64,000 nt of DNA, taken from JAMXLO01 sp963726125. Its GTDB lineage: Bacteria > Pseudomonadota > Alphaproteobacteria > Acetobacterales > Acetobacteraceae. Positions 17,651-24,939 of this stretch are shown here, piece by piece (position 1 is the first letter of the stretch; each line of letters begins with the position of its first letter). The translations under genes and the position numbers were made by a program. The notes beneath the pieces were generated by a model. That model was not told the origin of the DNA. It saw only the letters and a list, made by a program, of their open reading frames with translations, and made no database searches. The stretch spans positions 930,001 to 994,000 of the forward strand of contig CAVSBG010000005.1 in the NCBI GenBank assembly GCA_963726125.1, written 5' to 3'.

Positions 17651-19501
17651 GTGCCAGCATTGTCGATCAGCGAACGAATCCAGCAGACCATGGATGCACT
17701 CGGCGCGATCCGCGGATTGACGGAGCGGAAGTTCCTCGCCATCGGCAACAGCATCGAACAGGCCGTGGTGATTCTCGCCCGTCTGGCCGCTAGGTTCGAG
17801 GCATTGGTCGCGGCAATGCGGAGCGACGCGGTCATCCGGGCCCAGCGGAGCCTGGCACTCGGCGCCGCCGAGGCTGGCACCCGCGCCGAGGCCCCCGCCA
17901 ACCAGGCCGCAGCGCTCGAGCGTCTGGCGCAAGTGACCAACGCGATCAACGTCCGCATCACTGCAATGCGCCAGATCGCCGGGCACGTGGATATATTGGC
18001 AATCAACGCCCGGCTCATGTCGGCTGGAATGGGCGAGGCTGGCGACGATTTCCTCGGTTTCGCCGCCGAAATCCGCCGCTCCGCCAAGCTGGCCCAGTCC
18101 ACACTGGAACAGATCGGCCGCGAACTGACCAATGCCGGGAACCAGCTTGCTGCCGCGCGTGCTGGCGTACTGGCGTTCGCCGAGCGCCACGGCGGCGCAT
18201 TGCGGACAATTCCGCAGCGCCTTGCCGCCGCGGTCGAAACGTTCAGGGCACACGACCAGCTGGCGGCCGCCGCCGCCACCAGCGTTGCTGCGCGTACCGC
18301 TGACATTCACCAGCAGGTCGGTGGCATGATTGTCGAACTCCAGCTCGGCGACATCACACGCCAGCGGATTGAGCACATGCAGGCAGTTGCCGGCGCCCTG
18401 CTGCAACTCGCTTCGCCTGCATCCATCGCGCAGAGCGAATGGCATACACTCTCGCCGGGCACGATCGCCGCGCTGCTGCAAGCCGGCTGCAAGCTCGCCG
18501 CGGCGCAGTTGCGCGATACTGCGGGCGAACTCGACCGCGAGGCCGGGCGCGTCGCCAATGGCCTCAGCCAGTTGGCCGCCGATGCGCGGGACATCGGCAG
18601 CCTTGGCGAACAGGCCTACGGTGCCGCGGATCAGCACCACCGCGGCTTCATGGCAGAGCTTGAAGAAAACCTGCGCGCCACTGAAGCCTTATTCGACGGT
18701 TTGAGTGCAGCGCGCGAAGATACCGAACGCCACATCGGCGACGTCCTCACGATCGCTCATCGGCTCACCGGCAACATCGACACACTGCGTGATCTGGAGG
18801 CGGACATCCGCATCATGGGCCTCAACACCACGCTGAAATGCGGCCGTCTCGGGGTAATTGGTCGGCCGCTTAGCGTCATTGCCCACGAACTTCGTGACTG
18901 CGGCAGTCGCACCGCAGGCCATGCCGACACCGCGCTGATTGACCTGAAGGAGCTCGCCGAGCTTGCCGGCACACTGGGTGCGGGTAACGGAACGCCCGGA
19001 CCACGCAGCGGCACCGAAATATCGCCTGGCATGACGGTAACGCACAGTCGCGCCGCACATGATGTCGCTTTCTCGCCACGAAGCCAGATCGCCACGCGCG
19101 CGCAACCGCTTGCTGCCACGGGCGGCCATTTCGGCCACGATCTGCTTGGTGCCGTGGATCTGCTAGGCAACACCGGGCGGGCGCTGTCCGATGCTCTCGC
19201 CGGACTGGACGCTGACAGTGCTGCTGCGGCCTTGTTGCTTCAAGCTGCCGCGCGCGACTTTTCCGTGCAGCATGATATCGGTGAGGTCCTCAACAGCACC
19301 GCGGAGGAATTCAGTCGGATTGCGGCGGACCAGGTCGCTCAGACAACGACGGACACGACGTCGGCGGAGCGGCTGCTGGGACGCTTCGCGGCGACCTATA
19401 CGATGGCACGAGAGCGGGACGTGCACGCGCGATCCGGCGGGTCGCGCGTGCAAGAGCCTGATCCATTGGTTGAAGCGGACCTTGCCGACGTGCTGTTCTG
19501 A
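17651..19501 (+). CDS. Methyl-accepting-chemotaxis-like protein without membrane segments
   Basis: A 616-residue, almost wholly helical, Ala-rich protein starting at GTG 17651, 15 bases after cheA. It has two degenerate receptor-like segments: DILAINARLMSAGMGEAGD followed by GFAAEIRRSAKLAQ (about residues 115-140), and IRIMGLNTTLKCGRLG followed by LSVIAHELRDC (about 382-414). Both mimic the NMLALNAAIEAARAGE...FAVVAAEVR hairpin tip of MCPs. No transmembrane helix or sensor domain is visible. It may be a signalling scaffold or a divergent soluble receptor of this cluster. It ends one base before the convergent cheD. Confidence 0.75.
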   Translation: MPALSISERIQQTMDALGAIRGLTERKFLAIGNSIEQAVVILARLAARFEALVAAMRSDAVIRAQRSLALGAAEAGTRAEAPANQAAALERLAQVTNAINVRITAMRQIAGHVDILAINARLMSAGMGEAGDDFLGFAAEIRRSAKLAQSTLEQIGRELTNAGNQLAAARAGVLAFAERHGGALRTIPQRLAAAVETFRAHDQLAAAAATSVAARTADIHQQVGGMIVELQLGDITRQRIEHMQAVAGALLQLASPASIAQSEWHTLSPGTIAALLQAGCKLAAAQLRDTAGELDREAGRVANGLSQLAADARDIGSLGEQAYGAADQHHRGFMAELEENLRATEALFDGLSAAREDTERHIGDVLTIAHRLTGNIDTLRDLEADIRIMGLNTTLKCGRLGVIGRPLSVIAHELRDCGSRTAGHADTALIDLKELAELAGTLGAGNGTPGPRSGTEISPGMTVTHSRAAHDVAFSPRSQIATRAQPLAATGGHFGHDLLGAVDLLGNTGRALSDALAGLDADSAAAALLLQAAARDFSVQHDIGEVLNSTAEEFSRIAADQVAQTTTDTTSAERLLGRFAATYTMARERDVHARSGGSRVQEPDPLVEADLADVLF

Positions 19502-19502
19502 G

Positions 19503-20063
19503 TCAGGCGCTGGAGGGAATGTCGTCTTCCAGATCAGCCGCCGCCACGCGATGCACGGCGACGTCGCCGGTCTCGCTATACAGCTTGATCAGTATACCAC
19601 TATGACCACCCGTGCAGCGCGCCAGAATCGGTATGCCATGACGTCGCAGCAGTTCAAGCGCGATCCGCACATTCTGCTTGCCGACGGTATCGCCCCTCGC
19701 ACCGAACGGCAGCACCTCGGCGCCACCGAAGATCTTCGCCCGCAGACTGCCGGTGCGACAGCCAAGCTCGGTCATGCCATCCAGTAGCTGGTCGATCGCA
19801 ACATCACCGAAGTGAGGGCTGGCCAACTCCTCCATTCGTCGCGGTAGGACGTAATGATTCATGCCCCCCACGTGCCGGTGCGCGTCCCACAAACACACCG
19901 CGACACATGAGCCAAGCACTGTGGTGATCACGGATGACGTCGGCGCACAGAACAGCATGCCTGAGCTGAGGAAAATCCGGTTTGGCGGCCCGGCGGCAAA
20001 CGCGGTCGCAGCATGGTGCGCTTCCAGCAGGGCCGCAGGCTGCGCCGTGCGGCATCGGTACAA
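19503..20063 (-). CDS. cheD: Chemoreceptor glutamine deamidase CheD
   Basis: About 186 residues. CheD converts receptor glutamines to glutamates and can interact with CheC-type phosphatases. The core shows SSVITTVLGSCVAVCLWDA (catalytic Cys in GSCVAV), GGMNHYVLPR with the active-site His, FGGAEVLPFG, and IPILARCTGGHSG. The start is uncertain: TTG at 20063 has GGGAG eight bases upstream, while the open frame extends to 20195 over sequence with no CheD similarity. It lies 65 bases downstream of cheY on the same strand and converges with the receptor-like gene. Confidence 0.88.
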   Translation of the reverse strand: MYRCRTAQPAALLEAHHAATAFAAGPPNRIFLSSGMLFCAPTSSVITTVLGSCVAVCLWDAHRHVGGMNHYVLPRRMEELASPHFGDVAIDQLLDGMTELGCRTGSLRAKIFGGAEVLPFGARGDTVGKQNVRIALELLRRHGIPILARCTGGHSGILIKLYSETGDVAVHRVAAADLEDDIPSSA

Positions 20064-20128
20064 CTGGTCCGCTCCCGGGAGAGGTGGAGGGACGAAGCGA
20101 CGCCGCTGAGGGGCCTGCGGCACGGCCC

Positions 20129-20497
20129 TCACGCGCCGAGTACCTTGCGCGCCAACGCGATGAGCTGGGCCTGCTGGAACGGCTTGGTGATCCATCCGGT
20201 GGCGCCGGCCGCCTTGGCCTGCTGCTTCATCCCCGCATCCGACTCTGTGGTCAGGAATACGATCGGTACACCTCGCAGCGCCGGCAACTTGCGCAGTTCG
20301 CGGATCAGCACGAGCCCGTCCATCACGGGCATATTCAGGTCCGTGATCACCATGTCGACGACGCTTGAACGCGCCTTGGCAAGGCCCTCCGCGCCGTTGG
20401 CCGCCTGCATGACCTGATAGCCGGCGCCGACCAGCGTCAGCTTGACCATTTGCAGCACGCTGGCGGAGTCATCGACGGTGAGGATCATTTTGCTCAT
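20129..20497 (-). CDS. cheY: Single-domain chemotaxis response regulator, CheY type
   Basis: A 122-residue receiver domain: acidic pair in ILTVDDSASVLQMV, phospho-acceptor Asp in ITDLNMPVMDG, switch Thr in VFLTTESDAG, and the conserved Lys in WITKPFQQAQL. With no output domain it would act on the flagellar motor or as a phosphate sink. The ATG at 20497 overlaps the stop of a short upstream frame as ATGA. The upstream in-frame extension to 21094 is Arg-rich and unlike any receiver. Confidence 0.93.
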   Translation of the reverse strand: MSKMILTVDDSASVLQMVKLTLVGAGYQVMQAANGAEGLAKARSSVVDMVITDLNMPVMDGLVLIRELRKLPALRGVPIVFLTTESDAGMKQQAKAAGATGWITKPFQQAQLIALARKVLGA

Positions 20498-20885
20498 GAT
20501 TGCATGGCCGAAGGGAACCAGACGTTCGCTTGCGTGACGCGTGCCGGCCGTACGATGACCGTTGCCCGGATGCGGCGCTTGCCAACGAGCTCTGCGCCAC
20601 GTCGAGCCGCAGCCAGCAGCCCGCTCAAGCAGCAAACCTCCTGCGGTGGCATCACAGCAATGCCCCTCGACCTTGTGCGTGCGACCACGGGCCTTCCTGT
20701 GCTTTGGAGTGCGAGACGACTCAAGTCTTGCCACGCGCGGCTTAATAAAGCGTTGCCCCGGATATCGGTGGGCTGGCCGCGACCGCAAGGCGATACCCAG
20801 CGGAAGCGCGCGCCATATATGATCGCGTCGTCGTAGCCGTCCCGCCGTCCACGATGGCGTTGCCAAAACAAGTGGAGGATCTGCC
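20498..20885. other. Intergenic region upstream of cheY, no clear gene
   Basis: Nothing here is convincing as a gene. A minus-strand frame ending at 20494, whose ATG candidates lie between about 20650 and 20871, overlaps the cheY start as ATGA, which would fit translational coupling. Its sequence is Arg/Cys-rich and resembles no family I know. It more likely holds the cheY promoter. Confidence 0.4.
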
Positions 20886-21056
20886 GTGCCCGCGTTTCTC
20901 AGCCGCGAGGGTCTTGCTCTCGCCATGTATGATCGGATTGTCGCCGTCGAGACCGGGAAGAAGAGCGTGCCCAAGGGTCTACCCCGGAAAGAAGCCCTCA
21001 TTCTGCTTCGGGAGATCCTCGACATCGTGGAGAGCACCGAGGATCGCAAATCCTGA
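20886..21056 (+). CDS. Small hypothetical protein (56 residues)
   Basis: A GTG at 20886 is preceded by GGAGG (20874-20878) seven bases upstream, and the frame runs 56 codons to TGA at 21054-21056. The product has a plausible composition: it starts MPAFLSREGLALAMYDRIVA and continues with a Lys-rich turn and an amphipathic helix (EALILLREILDIVEST). There is no signal peptide or membrane segment, and I do not recognise a family. It stands alone between cheY (divergent) and the GDPD-like gene (convergent). The strong ribosome-binding site is the main support. Confidence 0.5.
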   Translation: MPAFLSREGLALAMYDRIVAVETGKKSVPKGLPRKEALILLREILDIVESTEDRKS

Positions 21057-21097
21057 CCCGCGGCATCGTGGCGTTCGGCGGTGCGCCGACGCATCTA

Positions 21098-21850
21098 TCA
21101 ATCGTGGGGTCGATGTGCGGGCATCGCCAAGGAGTTGCGCCGCTTTAGCGCAAGATCCGGACGGTCCGTCATGAGTTCGGCGGCCCCCAACGCGAAGGTC
21201 GCGTCGATCGCCGCAGCGTCGTGGCAGCCGAAACAACACAGATCCAGACCTGATGCTCGAATGGCGTTCGCAGCGCCGGCGTCCAGCGCGCTCCAACGAG
21301 CGCCGATGGTCGGAATGCCGAGCTCGATCGCCTGGTCCACCACGGCGGCAAGTCCACGCTGCTCGAACGTCTGGCCGTCGATCAGCCACGCCACACGTTG
21401 CCGAGGCACCATCGCCGACAGTGTCTCGCTGCGAAAAGCCGTCACTATCGTGCGGTCGCGCAAACCGGTTTCGTGCAACACCAGCCTCAACCGGTCGGTG
21501 AAATCTTCATAGGGATGGCCATCGACGTCTTGCTTGAGCTCCAATCGCAACTGCAATGCGCTGGGCTCGATGATCTCTATGACCTCTTGCAACTTGAGGA
21601 TGCGTTGGTCGGCGGCGCCCTTCAGGCGCAAGCGACTGAGTTCCGACCAGGTACATGCACCGACCGCACCGGCACCATCCGTGGTCCGATCGAGCGTTGC
21701 ATCGTGGATTACGACGATCTCGCCATCCCGCGAGAGATGGACATCAACCTGCAATTGGTCGACACCGAGTGCAACCGTGTTCTCACACGCGACGCGGCTG
21801 TTCTCCGGCCACAGCAAGGCCCCGCCGCGGTGCGAAATTATAGCGACCAT
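21098..21850 (-). CDS. Glycerophosphodiester phosphodiesterase-family protein
   Basis: A 250-residue TIM-barrel protein of UgpQ/GlpQ type, which hydrolyses glycerophosphodiesters to glycerol 3-phosphate. The N-terminal HRGG...PENS motif (His7, Glu16, Asn17), the VIHDATLDRTTDG segment (second catalytic His about residue 49) and LRLELKQD are present. The position that is normally Glu in the metal-binding E-x-D pair is Gln34 (QVDVHLS), so activity may be altered. It is the last gene of the FadR operon, starting three bases after the Gfo/Idh/MocA stop. Given its neighbours it could act on a different phosphodiester or sugar substrate. Confidence 0.85.
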   Translation of the reverse strand: MVAIISHRGGALLWPENSRVACENTVALGVDQLQVDVHLSRDGEIVVIHDATLDRTTDGAGAVGACTWSELSRLRLKGAADQRILKLQEVIEIIEPSALQLRLELKQDVDGHPYEDFTDRLRLVLHETGLRDRTIVTAFRSETLSAMVPRQRVAWLIDGQTFEQRGLAAVVDQAIELGIPTIGARWSALDAGAANAIRASGLDLCCFGCHDAAAIDATFALGAAELMTDRPDLALKRRNSLAMPAHRPHD

Positions 21851-21853
21851 CGC

Positions 21854-22873
21854 TTAGACGCGCTCGGCGGTTGCAAACGCTCTCGGGCGCATGAGCGCAT
21901 CGATCAGACGGTGCACGCCGAGCGCACTCTCTCCGCTGCAGCTCGGCTGCCGGTTATGATCGAGAGCATCCAGCAGGTCTGCGATCAAACGCCGATGCGC
22001 CAGATAGTCGCCAATCACTGCAGGCGAAGCTGCATCTTCCTCGTCGTCGATGGTCGTGCCGTCGCGCAGCCAGACGCGTAGACGGGTACGCTCCAATGTC
22101 GCCGAACCGTGTTCGGCCGCGATGTCGATGCGTTCGGGGATCGTCGGGAAGGATGTCGTGGTGGCGTCCAGCGTGCCAACGGCGCCGTTCGACCATCGCA
22201 GCGCGCCGGCCACCACATCCTCGGTATCGATCCGTCGCAATTGGCTCGTGGCGTGGAAGCCGCACACTTCCGTGGGGACACCAAACAGATCGACGAGCTG
22301 ATCCATTGTGTGGATTGCCTGCGACAGCAAGACTCCACCGCCGTCGCGCGACTTCATGCCGCGATCGCCTTCCGCGAAATAGCTGTCGGGCCGCCACCAC
22401 CGCATCGTGAGGGACGTGGATATCGGACGCCCCAGCGTGCCATCCGCGAGCAACGCTCGCAGCCGCAGATGTGGCGAGCGAAAGCGATTTTGAAACACCA
22501 CGCCAAGCTTGATGTCGTCCGTGTGACACAGCCTTACCAGTTGCTCAGCACGCTGCAATGTCGCTTCCACGGGCTTCTCCAGCAGCACATGCTTACCAGC
22601 CCTCGCGCAACGCTCTACCAACTCCAGATGGGACCACGGCGGGCTCAGGATGAAGACCAGGTCGATCGACGCATCGTCAAAGATCGCAGCGAGACTATCG
22701 ACCACCGGAAGTCGATACCGAGTTGTGAAATCCTGCCGGCGTGCAGGGCTTGGACTCCAGCACGCAACGACTTCGGTGCGGTCCGCCAGGTCCCGCAGGG
22801 CCAGCACGTGCTTGTTCACGGCCATACCCAGCCCGACCAGGGCAATACGCCTACGCGGTAACGAGGTTCGCAT
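21854..22873 (-). CDS. Gfo/Idh/MocA-family NAD(P)-dependent oxidoreductase
   Basis: A 339-residue sugar/polyol dehydrogenase-like protein. The Rossmann loop is RIALVGLGMAVNKH (about residues 9-22). EKPVE (about 99-103), with its conserved Lys, is followed by a C-terminal alpha/beta domain with GGGVLLSQAIHTMDQLVDLFG, the family's substrate-site helix with His. The 5' end overlaps the enolase gene by 23 bases and the stop is three bases before the next start, so it is within an operon. With the enolase-superfamily enzyme it probably oxidises or reduces a sugar acid or derivative; the exact substrate is unknown. Confidence 0.9.
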   Translation of the reverse strand: MRTSLPRRRIALVGLGMAVNKHVLALRDLADRTEVVACWSPSPARRQDFTTRYRLPVVDSLAAIFDDASIDLVFILSPPWSHLELVERCARAGKHVLLEKPVEATLQRAEQLVRLCHTDDIKLGVVFQNRFRSPHLRLRALLADGTLGRPISTSLTMRWWRPDSYFAEGDRGMKSRDGGGVLLSQAIHTMDQLVDLFGVPTEVCGFHATSQLRRIDTEDVVAGALRWSNGAVGTLDATTTSFPTIPERIDIAAEHGSATLERTRLRVWLRDGTTIDDEEDAASPAVIGDYLAHRRLIADLLDALDHNRQPSCSGESALGVHRLIDALMRPRAFATAERV

Positions 22874-24002
22874 CGATATAATTGAAGTTGATATCCTCGC
22901 CGAGACCGGGGATCTGCGGAAGATGGATGAAGCCAGCGTCGTCCATCGCGTCGGCGCGGCTGTTCAGGTATTCCGGCACCGCATCGTAGTCATAAAAAGG
23001 ATGCAGCAAGCCGCGTTCGTACCAGCGCCCGTTCTTCTGTGCCGCGCAGAGCGTGAGATTCCCCGGACCTCCGCCGTGTACTTCACATTGCATGCCGAAT
23101 GATTCGGCCAGATGGATGATCTTCAGGCTTGGCCCGATCCCACCCACATCGTGGACGCCGGTGCGCGTGATGTCGCAAGCCCCTGCCTTGATCCATTCCG
23201 CGCGCGTGAAATACTTGCCCTCGGCCGTCTCGGGGCCAATCACGGGAATGTCGAGGTTCTCCGCCAGCCACGCATATGAGCTGACAGAGAATTCGTTCAT
23301 CGGCTCTTCGTACCAATAATAGCCGAGCTTTTGCAGCTCGCGCCCGAGCCACAGCGCATCGCTTCGACTATAGCCATGATAGGCGTCCAACATCAGAGGC
23401 ACATCCGGCCCAACCGCCTCACGCACGGCAGCGCAGGCTTTGACATCCATCTTCGGATCAGGAGCAAACGAGACCGGCTTCATCCAGGTATGGAGCTTGA
23501 TCGCCTTATAACCTCGCCTCAGCAGCCATTCGGCAAAATGGGCGTAATCTTCCGGCGTGGCCAAGCCGCCCGCCATCTCATCGCCGCACATTGTGCTCGC
23601 GTAGGCGGGGACCTTGTCGCGATAGGCGCCAATCAGCTTGTAGACCGGCAAGCCAAGCTTGCGCCCCGCCAGGTCCCACAACGCCATTTCGACGATTGCG
23701 AGGGTTCGGTCGGTCAATTGGCTGGTGCTGCCGCGCTGCCAATGCGTCAGGTCTTGCCAAATCTTCTCACGATCATACGGATCCTGCCCGATCAATACCG
23801 TCTTCACGAAGCCGTTGATCAAATGCGGCCGCACCACTTCCACCGGGCTCAGACAATGACCCTCCGAGCCGTCGTCCGCCACGATCGTCAGCAGCGCCTG
23901 CCTGGCGCGATGCGCGTCGCCCGGGTGCGTATGTCCGTCGCTGTCCCTCACCAATCGGGATTGATGCGTGAAGACGCGAACGTTTACCTCGCTGATTTTC
24001 AT
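22851..24002 (-). CDS. Mandelate racemase/muconate lactonizing enzyme-family protein (enolase superfamily)
   Basis: A 383-residue enzyme with the enolase capping domain (residues about 1-120) and barrel. Catalytic-type residues are visible: Lys-x-His in YKAIKLHTW, Mg ligands Asp in LMLDAYHGYS, Glu in YYWYEEPMNE and Glu in IGPETAEGKYF, and a late His in CEVHGGGPGN. These enzymes abstract a proton alpha to a carboxylate, most often dehydrating or epimerising sugar acids. The start ATG overlaps the stop of the regulator gene as ATGA. The FadR-type regulator and divergent ABC importer support a role in catabolism of an imported acid. Confidence 0.9.
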   Translation of the reverse strand: MKISEVNVRVFTHQSRLVRDSDGHTHPGDAHRARQALLTIVADDGSEGHCLSPVEVVRPHLINGFVKTVLIGQDPYDREKIWQDLTHWQRGSTSQLTDRTLAIVEMALWDLAGRKLGLPVYKLIGAYRDKVPAYASTMCGDEMAGGLATPEDYAHFAEWLLRRGYKAIKLHTWMKPVSFAPDPKMDVKACAAVREAVGPDVPLMLDAYHGYSRSDALWLGRELQKLGYYWYEEPMNEFSVSSYAWLAENLDIPVIGPETAEGKYFTRAEWIKAGACDITRTGVHDVGGIGPSLKIIHLAESFGMQCEVHGGGPGNLTLCAAQKNGRWYERGLLHPFYDYDAVPEYLNSRADAMDDAGFIHLPQIPGLGEDINFNYIDANLVTA

Positions 24003-24862
24003 GGCGTCGACTGAACTCCCCTGATTGTGTCACGCAGTTTGCCGTAGCGCTTCCGGCTGTTGCGCAGATGTTGCTGTGCCGCCTTGCGCGCCGCCGCCTC
24101 GTTACGGTCGGCGATTGCATCGCGAATCAACCGGTGTTCGACCTGAACACGTCGCAAATAGGCCGCGCGGCCCGCAGGTGGCACGGCCATCGCGCGCACG
24201 CTCTGGCGCGGTGTGATGAATTGGCCGAGGTAACGTAGGAAGTCGATGAAGTAGCCATTGTGCGTCGCGACCATGATGGCACGATGGAAATCGAAATCCG
24301 CCTGCGCCGCGTCACTGCCGGTGAGCAATGCTTCGTCAATGGCGGCGAGCGCGCGATCGAGATTTTGCACATCTGCCGTGCTGCGTCGTTGCGCCGCAAG
24401 CGCTGCGGCTTCGCTTTCCAGGCCGGTGCGCAGTTCCATCAGGTCCAACACGTTGTCCAGCGACGTCAAGGCTTTCGGGTCGATGCGGAACGGCCGGCGC
24501 TGATCGTGCTCCGCCACGTAGACGCCGGCACCTTGGCGCGCAACGACGAGGCCATCGCCCTTCAATGCCGCCATCGCCTCCCGCACCACGGTCCGGCTGA
24601 CACCTAGCGCCGCGCCAAGTTGCTGTTCGGTTGGCAGTTGGGCGCCGGGAGCCAACGCGCCATCCAGGATGTCGCGGGTCAAGCGGTCGACCAGTTCGCT
24701 GCTGAGGCTGCGATTTTGCCGCAACGGCGTCAGCAGCGCAGCGTTTCCCACTGGCATGTCCATCATCACAGGGCGCGTTGCCGCACGGCCTCGTGCGGGG
24801 GGGCGGCTTGACGCAACAGGCGGATCATGGTCGGTTGCACTCATACGGTTGTCATATGACAT
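23999..24862 (-). CDS. FadR-subfamily GntR transcriptional regulator
   Basis: A GntR winged-helix domain (LSSELVDRLTRDILDGAL, then LGVSRTVVREAMAALKGDGLV) is followed by an all-helical FCD effector domain with the metal-ligand type pattern (DFDFHRAIMVATHN, then VEHRLIRDAIADRN). FCD regulators usually respond to carboxylates or sugar acids. Possible starts are ATG 24862 or ATG 24844; no clear ribosome-binding site decides, and the frame extends to 24922. It heads the minus-strand operon and faces the ABC importer; a palindrome at its 5' end is a candidate operator for both directions. Confidence 0.9.
   Translation of the reverse strand: MSYDNRMSATDHDPPVASSRPPARGRAATRPVMMDMPVGNAALLTPLRQNRSLSSELVDRLTRDILDGALAPGAQLPTEQQLGAALGVSRTVVREAMAALKGDGLVVARQGAGVYVAEHDQRRPFRIDPKALTSLDNVLDLMELRTGLESEAAALAAQRRSTADVQNLDRALAAIDEALLTGSDAAQADFDFHRAIMVATHNGYFIDFLRYLGQFITPRQSVRAMAVPPAGRAAYLRRVQVEHRLIRDAIADRNEAAARKAAQQHLRNSRKRYGKLRDTIRGVQSTP
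24849..24862. promoter_or_regulatory. Candidate FadR/GntR operator (palindrome GTCATATGAC)
   Basis: The ten bases 24851-24860 are a perfect palindrome, flanked by TT and AT so the wider site reads TTGTCATATGACAT. Its position, at the start of the regulator gene and about 80 bases before the divergent ABC operon, is what autoregulation and control of the importer would require. The assignment to this regulator is inference. Confidence 0.45.
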
Positions 24863-24939
24863 GGAAACATGTAGACGTCCAGCCGGTAAGCCGTAACAGC
24901 CGTCAGGGCTGCGAAAAAGCAACCGCAGAGGAACACGTC

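Noticed and set aside
20498..21094. Long N-terminal extension of cheY
   Set aside because: Arg-rich with no homology; the receiver domain begins at ATG 20497.
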